NCBI RefSeq assembly: GCF_014161445.1
Contig: NZ_JABBXA010000005.1
Span: forward strand, 186,001 to 250,000
Origin: Microbispora sp. H13382
GTDB lineage: Bacteria > Actinomycetota > Actinomycetes > Streptosporangiales > Streptosporangiaceae
Direction of reading: 5' to 3'
Length of the DNA stretch: 64,000 nucleotides
Position 1 is the first letter of the stretch. Every line of letters starts with the position of its first letter. Under the pieces are notes generated by a model. That model worked only from the letters and a program-made list of their open reading frames with translations. It was not told the DNA's origin and did not search any database. Shown in pieces: positions 11,233-18,214 of this stretch. The position numbers were made by a program, and so were the translations under genes.

Positions 11233-11679
11233 TTGACGACTGTTCTCGCCCCGGTCGCGGGGGCGGCCATCGGGCTGGCCGCCGTGCCGGATCCGGTGTT
11301 CTCCCAGGCGATGGTCGGTCCGGGGACCGCGATCGACCCCGTACGCGGGCCCGTCGAGGCGGTGGCCCCGATCAGCGGCACGATCGTGAAGCTGCACCCG
11401 CACGCGTACGTCGTGGTGGGGGATGACGGCAGGGGCGTGCTGGTGCATCTGGGCATCGACACCGTGCAACTCAAGGGCGAGGGCTTCCGCCTGCTCGCGA
11501 CCGAGGGGGACCGCGTCGGCGCGGGGCAGCCCGTAGTGGCCTGGAACCCCGCCGCGATCGAGGCCGGCGGCCGCTCGCCGGTCTGCCCGGTGGTGGCGCT
11601 CGACGCGCCGGCCGGCGCGGTCGGGAAGGTCGCCGAGGGCGGCGTGAACGCGGGCGACGCGCTGTTCGAGTGGTCGTGA
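11233..11679 (+). CDS. crr: PTS EIIA component, glucose family (Crr)
   Basis: This 148-residue soluble EIIA-Glc-type phosphocarrier has the two partner histidines of the active site, H57 (in LHPHAYVVV) and H72 (in LVHLGIDTVQLKGEGF). It accepts phosphate from HPr and gives it to EIIB. Start is probably TTG 11233: it follows GGGAAGGG at usual spacing, gives the family N-terminus TTVLAPVAGAAIGLAAVPD, and no in-frame ATG or GTG is nearby. The stop is 6 bases before the HAD gene's ATG. The hairpin at 11169-11193 separates it from EIIB. Whether it also signals to other proteins, as in enterobacteria, is unknown. Confidence 0.93.
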   Translation: MTTVLAPVAGAAIGLAAVPDPVFSQAMVGPGTAIDPVRGPVEAVAPISGTIVKLHPHAYVVVGDDGRGVLVHLGIDTVQLKGEGFRLLATEGDRVGAGQPVVAWNPAAIEAGGRSPVCPVVALDAPAGAVGKVAEGGVNAGDALFEWS

Positions 11680-11685
11680 CCAGTG

Positions 11686-12321
11686 ATGGAGGCCGCGCTC
11701 TTCGACCTGGACGGCACTTTGATCAACACGGAGATCCGCAGCCTGGCCCTGTGGCGGATGCTCCTGGACAACCATGGGATCTTCTACGACGAGACGCTGC
11801 TGCGGCGCGTCATGGGCCGCCGCGGGGTGGACGTCGTTCCCGAGGTGCTGCCCGGGACGGATCCGGAGGTCGTGATGGAGGAGATCCGCTCCTACTACGA
11901 CCATCCGGATCTGCCCGGCATCGTGCCGGTCCCGGGGGCGGCCGAGCTGGTGTCCCGGGTCGCGGAGCAGGGCGCTCCGCTGGCCCTGGTCACCTCGGCC
12001 CAGCGATGGTGGGCGGTGGAACGGCTCACCGACATCGGCGTCGTGGAGGTGGTACGGACCATCGTCTCCGCCGAGGACGTGAGCGTGGGCAAGCCCGATC
12101 CGTCCGGATATCTCCTGGCGGCCGACCTGCTCCAGGTGGACGCGGCGAAGTGCGTGGTGTTCGAGGACTCGCTCGCCGGAATCGCGGCGGCCCGGGCCGC
12201 GGGTATGACCTGCGTCGCGGTGGCCACCACCCATCATCCGGATGAACTGTCGCACGCGGATCTGGTAATCCCCGATATGTCGGGTATTGACTGGCCTTTG
12301 ACGGAACTACCGGCGGTCTAG
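11686..12321 (+). CDS. HAD-superfamily hydrolase, beta-phosphoglucomutase/sugar-phosphatase type
   Basis: This 211-residue subfamily IA HAD protein has motif I FDLDGTLINTE (nucleophile Asp), motif II LVTSA, the lysine in GKPDPSGYLLAA and motif IV VVFEDSLAGIAAARAAGM. A helical cap lies between motifs I and II. Phosphosugar phosphatase or mutase activity is typical. Sitting between EIIA and HPr, it probably relieves sugar-phosphate stress or metabolises an imported phosphosugar, though the substrate is unknown. ATG 11686 (or GTG 11683) lacks a clear ribosome-binding site and may be coupled to EIIA. Its TAG stop lies inside the dre-like operator of the next gene. Confidence 0.87.
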   Translation: MEAALFDLDGTLINTEIRSLALWRMLLDNHGIFYDETLLRRVMGRRGVDVVPEVLPGTDPEVVMEEIRSYYDHPDLPGIVPVPGAAELVSRVAEQGAPLALVTSAQRWWAVERLTDIGVVEVVRTIVSAEDVSVGKPDPSGYLLAADLLQVDAAKCVVFEDSLAGIAAARAAGMTCVAVATTHHPDELSHADLVIPDMSGIDWPLTELPAV

Positions 12322-12325
12322 ACCA
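12314..12325. promoter_or_regulatory. dre-like operator upstream of HPr
   Basis: CGGTCTAGACCA matches the DasR dre core TGGTCTAGACCA at 11 of 12 positions and contains the perfect palindrome GGTCTAGACC. It overlaps the stop codon of the HAD gene and lies 21 bases upstream of the HPr start, so ptsH-ptsI may have its own DasR-controlled promoter. Confidence 0.85.
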
Positions 12326-12345
12326 CCGCCCCAGGAGGAGGAAAC

Positions 12346-12603
12346 GTGGCCGAACGCACAGTCAGCGTCGCGTCCGAGGTCGGGCTGCACGCCCGGCCGG
12401 CGGCGACGTTCGTGCAGACCGCGGCGAAGGTGCCCTTCGACGTCACCATCGCGAAGGCGGGCGGCGCGCCGGTGAGCGCGAAGAGCATCCTGTCGGTTCT
12501 GGCGCTCGACGTACGGCAGGGGGAGTCGATCGTCATCAGCGCGGATGGCGAGGGCGCCGAAGAGCTGCTCGACGAGCTCGCCCAGATCGCCTCGGCCTCC
12601 TGA
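12346..12603 (+). CDS. ptsH: Phosphocarrier protein HPr
   Basis: This 85-residue general PTS phosphocarrier has phospho-acceptor H15 in VGLHARPAATFVQ. The regulatory-site region AKSILSVLALDV keeps Ser47, although actinobacteria generally lack HPr kinase, so its role here is doubtful. It shuttles phosphate from EI (next gene) to EIIA. GTG 12346 follows GGAGGAGG. The dre-like site directly upstream indicates DasR repression of general PTS components, as described in Streptomyces. Confidence 0.96.
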   Translation: MAERTVSVASEVGLHARPAATFVQTAAKVPFDVTIAKAGGAPVSAKSILSVLALDVRQGESIVISADGEGAEELLDELAQIASAS

Positions 12604-12608
12604 CGCCG

Positions 12609-14354
12609 ATGGACGGGCAGCGGAAGACGGGGACGACGGTGGGGGACGACGACGGCACGCGGTCGCTGGCCGGCACTGTGCTTGCCGGTACGGGGGTCAG
12701 CCCCGGCGCCGGGTACGGCCCGGTCCATGTGCTCGTGGGTGAGATCCCCGAGCCCGACAAGGACGCGCGCCACGACGGCGACGCCGCCGCCGAACGCGCC
12801 CGCGCCGGACGGGCGGTCGAGGAGGTGGCCGCCGACCTGGAGGCGCGCGGCGCCAGGGCGGGCGGCGAGGCACAGGACGTGCTCGGCGCGCAGGCGTTGA
12901 TGGCCCGCGACCCGAGCCTGGCCATGGAGGTCGGCGAGCTCGTCGACCGCGGCGTGGCCGCCCCGCGCGCCGTCTTCGACGCGTTCGGCAAGTATCGGGA
13001 CCTGCTCGCGGCGGCCGGCGGCTACCTGGCCGAGCGCGTGGCCGACCTCGACGACATCCGCGACCGGGTGATCGCCGTGCTCACCGGCCTGCCCATGCCC
13101 GGCGTGCCGACGGGCGCCGATGAGCCGTTCGTGCTCGTCGCCAAGGACCTCGCCCCGGCCGACACCGCGCTGCTGTCGAAGGACGTGGTCGCCGCGTTCG
13201 TCACCGAGCAGGGTGGGCCCACCAGCCACACGGCGATCCTCGCCCGCTCGATGGGCGTGCCCGCCGTCGTGGGCTGCGCCGGCGCGACCGCGATCGCCCC
13301 CGGCACCTCCGTGCTGGTCGACGGCGCCTCGGGACAGGTGCTGCTCGCGCCCGGCCAGGCCCGCGTGGCCGAGGCCCGCGCCGCTGACGAGGCACGGCGC
13401 GCGGCGCTGTCGGCGGCCACCGGCCCCGGCGCGACCGCCGACGGCCACCCCGTGCCCCTGCTCGCCAACATCGGCGGCCCCCGCGATCTGGAGAGCGCGC
13501 TGGCCAACGGCGCCGAGGGCGTCGGTCTCTACCGCACCGAGTTTCTCTTCCTCGACCGGGAGACCGCGCCGTCGGGGAGCGAGCAGGAGCAGGCCTACCG
13601 GGCGGTGTTCGAGGCGTTCCCGGAGGGCCGGGTGGTGGTGCGCACGCTCGACTCCGGCGCCGACAAGCCGCTGGCGTTCCTGCCGCCTCCGGAGGAGGAG
13701 CCGAACCCGGCGCTCGGCGAGCGCGGTCTGCGCATGTTCCGCCGGTACCCGGAGATCATGACCGCCCAGCTGGGCGCGCTGGCCGGGGCCGCGGCGGGCG
13801 TCTCGGCCAAGGTGCAGGTCATGGCGCCCATGGTGGCCACCGTGGAGGAGGCCGAGTGGTTCGCCGAGGCCTGCCGTACGGCGGGGCTCGCCGGCGCGGG
13901 CATCATGATCGAGGTGCCGTCGGCGGCGCTGCGGGCGGCGGACCTCATCCGGGCCGTCGACTTCTTCTCGATCGGGACCAACGACCTCACGCAGTACGCG
14001 CTCGCGGCCGACCGCCAGGTCAGCGCCGTCGCCGGGCTGCAGGACCCGTGGCATCCCGCGGTGCTCGACCTGATCGCGATGGCGGCCTCGGCGGCCTCCG
14101 CGGCGGGCAAGGGCTGCGGGGTCTGCGGCGAGGCCGCGGCCGATCCGGTGCTCGCCTGCGTGCTCGTCGGCATGGGGGTCACCTCGCTGTCCATGGGCGC
14201 TCCCGCGCTGCCCTGGGTGCGCGCGGCCCTGTCGCGGCACACGCTCGCGCAGTGCCGCGACGCCGCCGCCGCGGCGCGCTCGGCCACCTCGGCGCCGGAC
14301 GCCAAAGCGGCAGCTCGCGCGCAGCTGCCGGGCCTGGACGCGCTCGCGCTCTGA
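12609..14354 (+). CDS. ptsI: PTS enzyme I (phosphoenolpyruvate-protein phosphotransferase)
   Basis: This 581-residue enzyme starts the PTS by taking phosphate from PEP. The HPr-binding and phosphohistidine domains occupy about 20-240, with catalytic H207 in GGPTSHTAILARSMGVPA. The PEP-binding TIM barrel (about 260-560) contains GVGLYRTEFLFLDR, FFSIGTNDLTQYALAADR and the catalytic Cys block GVCGEAA. The first 20 residues are a non-conserved extension rich in Asp/Gly, so a start slightly downstream is possible. It follows HPr by 5 bases with no Shine-Dalgarno sequence, which suggests coupling. It would also energise any other PTS permease in the genome. Confidence 0.96.
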   Translation: MDGQRKTGTTVGDDDGTRSLAGTVLAGTGVSPGAGYGPVHVLVGEIPEPDKDARHDGDAAAERARAGRAVEEVAADLEARGARAGGEAQDVLGAQALMARDPSLAMEVGELVDRGVAAPRAVFDAFGKYRDLLAAAGGYLAERVADLDDIRDRVIAVLTGLPMPGVPTGADEPFVLVAKDLAPADTALLSKDVVAAFVTEQGGPTSHTAILARSMGVPAVVGCAGATAIAPGTSVLVDGASGQVLLAPGQARVAEARAADEARRAALSAATGPGATADGHPVPLLANIGGPRDLESALANGAEGVGLYRTEFLFLDRETAPSGSEQEQAYRAVFEAFPEGRVVVRTLDSGADKPLAFLPPPEEEPNPALGERGLRMFRRYPEIMTAQLGALAGAAAGVSAKVQVMAPMVATVEEAEWFAEACRTAGLAGAGIMIEVPSAALRAADLIRAVDFFSIGTNDLTQYALAADRQVSAVAGLQDPWHPAVLDLIAMAASAASAAGKGCGVCGEAAADPVLACVLVGMGVTSLSMGAPALPWVRAALSRHTLAQCRDAAAAARSATSAPDAKAAARAQLPGLDALAL

Positions 14355-14413
14355 CTCTCCGGCATACCCGGTCCGGGCCCGGTAGCCCCCGGGGCACGGA
14401 TACGGTAAAGAAC

Positions 14414-15742
14414 GTGCCACGAATCAGACACGGTGTCGTCATGCTCGCCCTTCTCGTGACCGGGTGCTCGTCCGTGTCCCCCGCGGCCGTGTCACCGGCA
14501 GCGTCCCCGGCAGCGTCGTCGGCGGCACCGTCGTCGGCGGCGCCGTCGCCGTCCGGGGCCGGGTCCCCGTCGGCGTCGCCCGCGGCCCGGCCCTCCGCCG
14601 ACCGGGCCGAACGGACGCTCGCGGCCATGAGCCTGCGGGACAAGGTCGCGCAGCTGTTCACCATCGTCGTCTGGGGCCCGAAGGCCGGGGCGGCGAGCAA
14701 GGAGAACGAGGCACGATACGGCGTGGCGACACCGGCGGAGGTGGTGGAGAAGTTCCGCCCCGGAGGGGTGATCCTGTTCGACTGGGCGGGCAACGTCTCC
14801 GGCGCGGGCCAGGTCGCCGCGCTCACCACCGGCCTGCGCGAGGCGGCGGCCAGGTCGGGCGAGGCGCCCCTGATGATCGGCGTGGACCAGGAGAACGGCC
14901 TCGTCTCCCGGCTCAAGCCGCTCGTCACCAAGCTCCCCGGCGCGTCGCAGATCGGCGCGACCGGCAAGACGGCGAACGCACGCGACGTCGCCAGGGTGAC
15001 CGGTACGGAACTGCGCGATCTCGGCATCTCGCTCGACTTCGCGCCGGTCGCCGACGTCAACATCAACCCCCGCAACCCCGTCATCGGCCCCCGCGCGTAC
15101 GGCTCCGACCCGAAGAAGGTGGCCGCGATGGTCGGGGCGGCCGTCGACGGCTTCCAGGAGGCGGGCGTGGCCTCGGTCGCCAAGCACTTCCCCGGCCACG
15201 GGGACACCTCGGTCGACAGCCACACGGGCCTGCCGGTGATCACGCATTCGAAGGCGCAGTGGCGGAAGCTGGACGCGCCGCCGTTCCGCACGGCGATCGA
15301 GCACGGCGTGGACGCGATCATGTCGGCGCACGTGGTGATGCCGAAGCTCGACCCTGCGGGCGACCCCGCGACGCTGTCCCCCCGCATCCTCACCGGCCTG
15401 CTCCGCGAGGAGCTCGGCTTCGACGGCGTGATCAGCACCGACGCGCTCGACATGGCCGGCGTGCGGAAGAAGTACGGCGACACCGAGGTCGCCGTACGGG
15501 CCGTCCTCGCCGGGGCCGACATCCTCCTCATGCCGCCGAACCTGCCCAAGGCGTACGACGCCGTCCTCGACGCGGTGAAGTCGGGACGCATCTCCGAGCG
15601 CAGGATCGACGAGTCGGTGCTGCGGATCCTGCGGCTGAAGGACAAACGCGGCGTCTTCGGCCCGATCCACACCGATCCCGGCGCGCTGAGATCCGCCGCG
15701 CACCTCAGGATCGCCGAACGCGTCTTCGCGGCCGCCGGATGA
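14414..15742 (+). CDS. nagZ: Lipoprotein beta-N-acetylhexosaminidase, glycoside hydrolase family 3 (NagZ-like)
   Basis: This 442-residue exoenzyme has a lipoprotein signal (MPRIRHGVVMLALLVTGC; lipobox Cys18) followed by an Ala/Ser/Pro linker to about residue 60. The GH3 barrel then shows IGVDQENG, the catalytic-loop motif KHFPGHGDTSVDSH with the His/Asp dyad used by NagZ enzymes as acid/base, and nucleophile Asp in GVISTDALDMAGV. It releases N-acetylglucosamine from peptidoglycan or chitin fragments. GTG 14414 is chosen because it alone gives an intact lipobox at normal distance. Location after the PTS genes fits supply of substrate to the importer, although no dre-like site precedes it. Confidence 0.92.
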   Translation: MPRIRHGVVMLALLVTGCSSVSPAAVSPAASPAASSAAPSSAAPSPSGAGSPSASPAARPSADRAERTLAAMSLRDKVAQLFTIVVWGPKAGAASKENEARYGVATPAEVVEKFRPGGVILFDWAGNVSGAGQVAALTTGLREAAARSGEAPLMIGVDQENGLVSRLKPLVTKLPGASQIGATGKTANARDVARVTGTELRDLGISLDFAPVADVNINPRNPVIGPRAYGSDPKKVAAMVGAAVDGFQEAGVASVAKHFPGHGDTSVDSHTGLPVITHSKAQWRKLDAPPFRTAIEHGVDAIMSAHVVMPKLDPAGDPATLSPRILTGLLREELGFDGVISTDALDMAGVRKKYGDTEVAVRAVLAGADILLMPPNLPKAYDAVLDAVKSGRISERRIDESVLRILRLKDKRGVFGPIHTDPGALRSAAHLRIAERVFAAAG

Positions 15743-15797
15743 GCAGGCGGGCGGGCCGGGCGGCCTAGTATTTGAGGCACGTCGGCTGGGAGGCGCG

Positions 15798-16469
15798 GTG
15801 CTCAAGGGTGTGCTGATCGACTGGGGCGGGGTTCTGACCACGAGCCTGGCCGAGTCCGTCGCGGAGTGGATCGAGGCCGACCGGATCGACCCCCGGCACT
15901 ACCGGGAGGTGATGCGCGCCCTGGTCGCGCAGGCGTACCGGGCGGGCGCCGAGCCCGGCGTGGAGAACCCGATCCACGCGCTGGAGCGGGGCGAGATCCC
16001 CGTCCTCGAGTTCGAGCGCGCCCTGGCGGCCCGGCTGGTGACCCTCGACGGCGGGCCGCCGGAGGCCGACGGCCTGCTGGCCCGGATGTTCGCCGGCTTC
16101 CGGCCGGTCGAGGAGATGAACGAGATGCTGCGACTGGCCCGCGCGGGCGGTTACAGCACCTGTCTGCTGTCCAACTCCTGGGGCGACCACTACGCGCGTG
16201 AGGGCTGGGAGGCCATCTTCGACGCGGTCGTCATCTCGGGCGAGGTCGGCATGCGCAAGCCCGAGGAGCGGATCTTCCACCACGCGCTCGGCCTGCTGGG
16301 GCTGGAGCCGGGACAGTGCGTGTTCGTCGACGACATCGAGGCGAACATCCTGGCCGCCCGCGCGATCGGCCTGGTCGGCGTCCACCACAACGAGCCCGCG
16401 GCGACCATCGCCGAGCTGGAGCGCCTGTTCGGCCTGCCTCTCCGCGAGACCGGCACCGCCCGCCTGTAG
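15798..16469 (+). CDS. HAD-superfamily hydrolase (subfamily IA)
   Basis: This 223-residue protein has motif I IDWGGVLTT, where the second acid of the usual DxD is replaced (DWGGV); this is common in the YihX/epoxide-hydrolase-N-terminal-like branch. Motif II is LLSNSWGD, the lysine is in GMRKPEERIFHHAL, and motif IV is CVFVDDIEANILAARAIG. It is probably a phosphatase for small phosphoesters. GTG 15798 follows GGGAGG. It begins a run of three metabolic or unknown plus-strand genes with short gaps. Substrate is not predictable. Confidence 0.85.
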   Translation: MLKGVLIDWGGVLTTSLAESVAEWIEADRIDPRHYREVMRALVAQAYRAGAEPGVENPIHALERGEIPVLEFERALAARLVTLDGGPPEADGLLARMFAGFRPVEEMNEMLRLARAGGYSTCLLSNSWGDHYAREGWEAIFDAVVISGEVGMRKPEERIFHHALGLLGLEPGQCVFVDDIEANILAARAIGLVGVHHNEPAATIAELERLFGLPLRETGTARL

Positions 16470-16507
16470 TTCGCCCGCCCGCACATTCACACCGAGTCGA
16501 GGAACGC

Positions 16508-17014
16508 ATGCGCGTGTATCTGCCGTCCACGATTCCCGCGCTGGCGCGCGTCGTCGCCGCGGGAGAGCTGGGTCCGGCCCCGCTGACCGGCTTCGCGGTC
16601 ACCCCCGCTCTGATCGAGTGGTACGTCTCGGGGGACACCGAGGAACTGGAGTACGTCGCGCTGACCGAGGCCGCCCGGGCCTCCCTGCGCATGCTGGCCG
16701 CCGACCGCAAGGACGGCGTCGAGGTGGCCGCGCGGCGGATCGTGATCGCGGCCGAGGTGCCCGACGAGACCGTGAAGGCCGGCGCCGAGCTGGAGGAGCG
16801 CGCCCGCGTGCGGGTGCTGGAGGCGGTCCCGCTGCGGCTGGTCGCCGCGGTGCACGTGGACGACCCGGACGCCGTGCCGGACGTGGAGGCCGCGATCGCC
16901 GCGCTGCCGTCGGCCGACGCCGGGGACGACGACGCGCGGTTCGTCGTGGACGGCGCGGAGGACCACGAACTGCTGTGGTACGCCACACAGGAGATCCCGG
17001 ATCTGCTCACCTGA
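16508..17014 (+). CDS. DUF6912-like conserved actinobacterial protein
   Basis: This 168-residue soluble protein begins MRVYLPSTIPALARVVAAGE and contains the conserved stretch ELEYVALTEAARASLRML. It is rich in Glu, Ala and Val, with no signal peptide, membrane segment or recognisable catalytic motif. The name follows recall of a widespread actinobacterial family with the same N-terminus; function is unknown. ATG 16508 has GAGGAA 5 bases upstream. It sits between two HAD hydrolases, 38 bases after one and 51 before the other, possibly in one operon. Confidence 0.75.
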   Translation: MRVYLPSTIPALARVVAAGELGPAPLTGFAVTPALIEWYVSGDTEELEYVALTEAARASLRMLAADRKDGVEVAARRIVIAAEVPDETVKAGAELEERARVRVLEAVPLRLVAAVHVDDPDAVPDVEAAIAALPSADAGDDDARFVVDGAEDHELLWYATQEIPDLLT

Positions 17015-17065
17015 CCCACGGCGTTCATGGATATGTCACACCCGGCGTCTAAGCTGGGAGACACG

Positions 17066-17698
17066 ATGACACACATTGTTTGGGACTGGAACGGCACGCT
17101 CTTCCACGACATCGACGCCGTCGTCGGCGCGACCAACGAGCTCTTCCAGTCGTACGGCCTGGGGCCGTACGACGCGGAGGGCTTCCGCGAGGTGTACACC
17201 CGCCCCATCTGGGTGGCGTACGAGCGGATGCTCGGCCGGCCGCTCAGGGAGGGCGAATGGGAGTTGCTCGACGCGGGCTTCCACGACCACTACCACCGGC
17301 TGATGGAGGCGTGCAGCCTCGCCGAGGGGGCGCTGTCGAGCCTGCGCGCCTGGGGTGAGGCGGGCCGCACGCAGTCGCTGCTGTCCATGTGGGGCCACGA
17401 GAGGCTGGTCCGCAAGACCGGCGAGTTCGGCATCGACGGCCACTTCACCCGGATCGACGGCTCGCGCTCGGCGACCGGCGGCCACAAGGCCGAGCACATG
17501 GTCGAGCACCTGCGCGCGCTCGGTGTCGACTCGGCGAAGGTCGTCGTCATCGGTGACAGCGTGGACGACGCCCACGCGGCCCAGCACGTCGGCGCCCGCG
17601 CGATCCTCTACACCGGCGGCATGACCAGGCGGTCGGAGCTGGAGGGCGTCGGGGTCCCGGTGGTGGACTCGCTGGCCAACGCCCTCGACCTCGTCTGA
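17066..17698 (+). CDS. HAD-superfamily hydrolase, phosphoglycolate-phosphatase-like
   Basis: This 210-residue HAD protein has nucleophile motif HIVWDWNGTLFHDID, with DxN in place of DxD as in several Gph-like phosphatases. It keeps the cap region (RPLREGEWELL), SLLSMWGHERLV as motif II, the Lys of GGHKAEHMVEHL and motif IV VVVIGDSVDDAHAAQHVGA. ATG 17066 is preferred over 17027 because GGGAG lies 6 bases upstream and the upstream extension is not family-like. It is the last gene of the plus-strand run and is followed by a bidirectional hairpin. Confidence 0.88.
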   Translation: MTHIVWDWNGTLFHDIDAVVGATNELFQSYGLGPYDAEGFREVYTRPIWVAYERMLGRPLREGEWELLDAGFHDHYHRLMEACSLAEGALSSLRAWGEAGRTQSLLSMWGHERLVRKTGEFGIDGHFTRIDGSRSATGGHKAEHMVEHLRALGVDSAKVVVIGDSVDDAHAAQHVGARAILYTGGMTRRSELEGVGVPVVDSLANALDLV

Positions 17699-17720
17699 CG
17701 GCCGCCACCCGGCCCGCTAC

Positions 17721-17758
17721 CCGGCGGCTTCCGGTGGCTTCCGACGGCGAGCCGCCGG
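17721..17758. terminator. Hairpin between convergent genes
   Basis: A 9-bp stem (CCGGCGGCT / AGCCGCCGG) with a 20-base loop lies between the HAD stop (17698) and the minus-strand membrane gene stop (17773). It could terminate both. Confidence 0.6.
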
Positions 17759-17772
17759 AAAGCCACTCGGGT

Positions 17773-18213
17773 TCACGCGTCCCGGCGGGCCTGGCGTTCC
17801 TCCTCCTCCAGCAGCCATCGGGGCTTGGCCCTGCGCGGCGGCCGGTAGAGCCGCTTGACGGCCACACCGCCGACGACGAACGAGGCGAACAGGAACAGGC
17901 CCATGATCGCGTCCCAGGTCTCCTGACCGGAGACCCGGGTGTAGGCGAGCATCACGGCCCACATCGCGAGCATGACGGCCCCGGGGAGCTGCGCGAACGG
18001 CAGGTTGCGCAGCTCCTTCGGGTTGTCGGTGTCGAAGTAGCGGGCCGCCCAGGTGCTGCCGGCCCCGCTTCGGACGAACCTGACGTGGTTGACGAAGCCG
18101 AGGATCGCGAGCAGGGCGGCGGCGAGCACCGCCCACACCGGCGCGTGCGGGTAGCCCGCGACCTCGTCCGGGGCGGCCACCAGGCCGGCCGTGTCGGCCA
18201 GGGCGCCCGTCAT
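17773..18213 (-). CDS. Small membrane protein immediately downstream of the RHS gene
   Basis: This 146-residue protein has three hydrophobic segments (about 25-43, 77-93 and 105-122), a polar loop (SGAGSTWAARYFDTDNP) and a strongly charged C-terminus (EEEERQARRDA). No family was recognised. ATG 18213 starts one base after the RHS stop codon, so the two are almost certainly cotranscribed and translationally coupled. A TTG at 18222 is an alternative start. Since RHS/WapA toxins are normally followed directly by their immunity gene, and the RHS tip looks membrane-active, an immunity role is plausible but unproven. Confidence 0.7.
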   Translation of the reverse strand: MTGALADTAGLVAAPDEVAGYPHAPVWAVLAAALLAILGFVNHVRFVRSGAGSTWAARYFDTDNPKELRNLPFAQLPGAVMLAMWAVMLAYTRVSGQETWDAIMGLFLFASFVVGGVAVKRLYRPPRRAKPRWLLEEEERQARRDA

Positions 18214-18214
18214 G

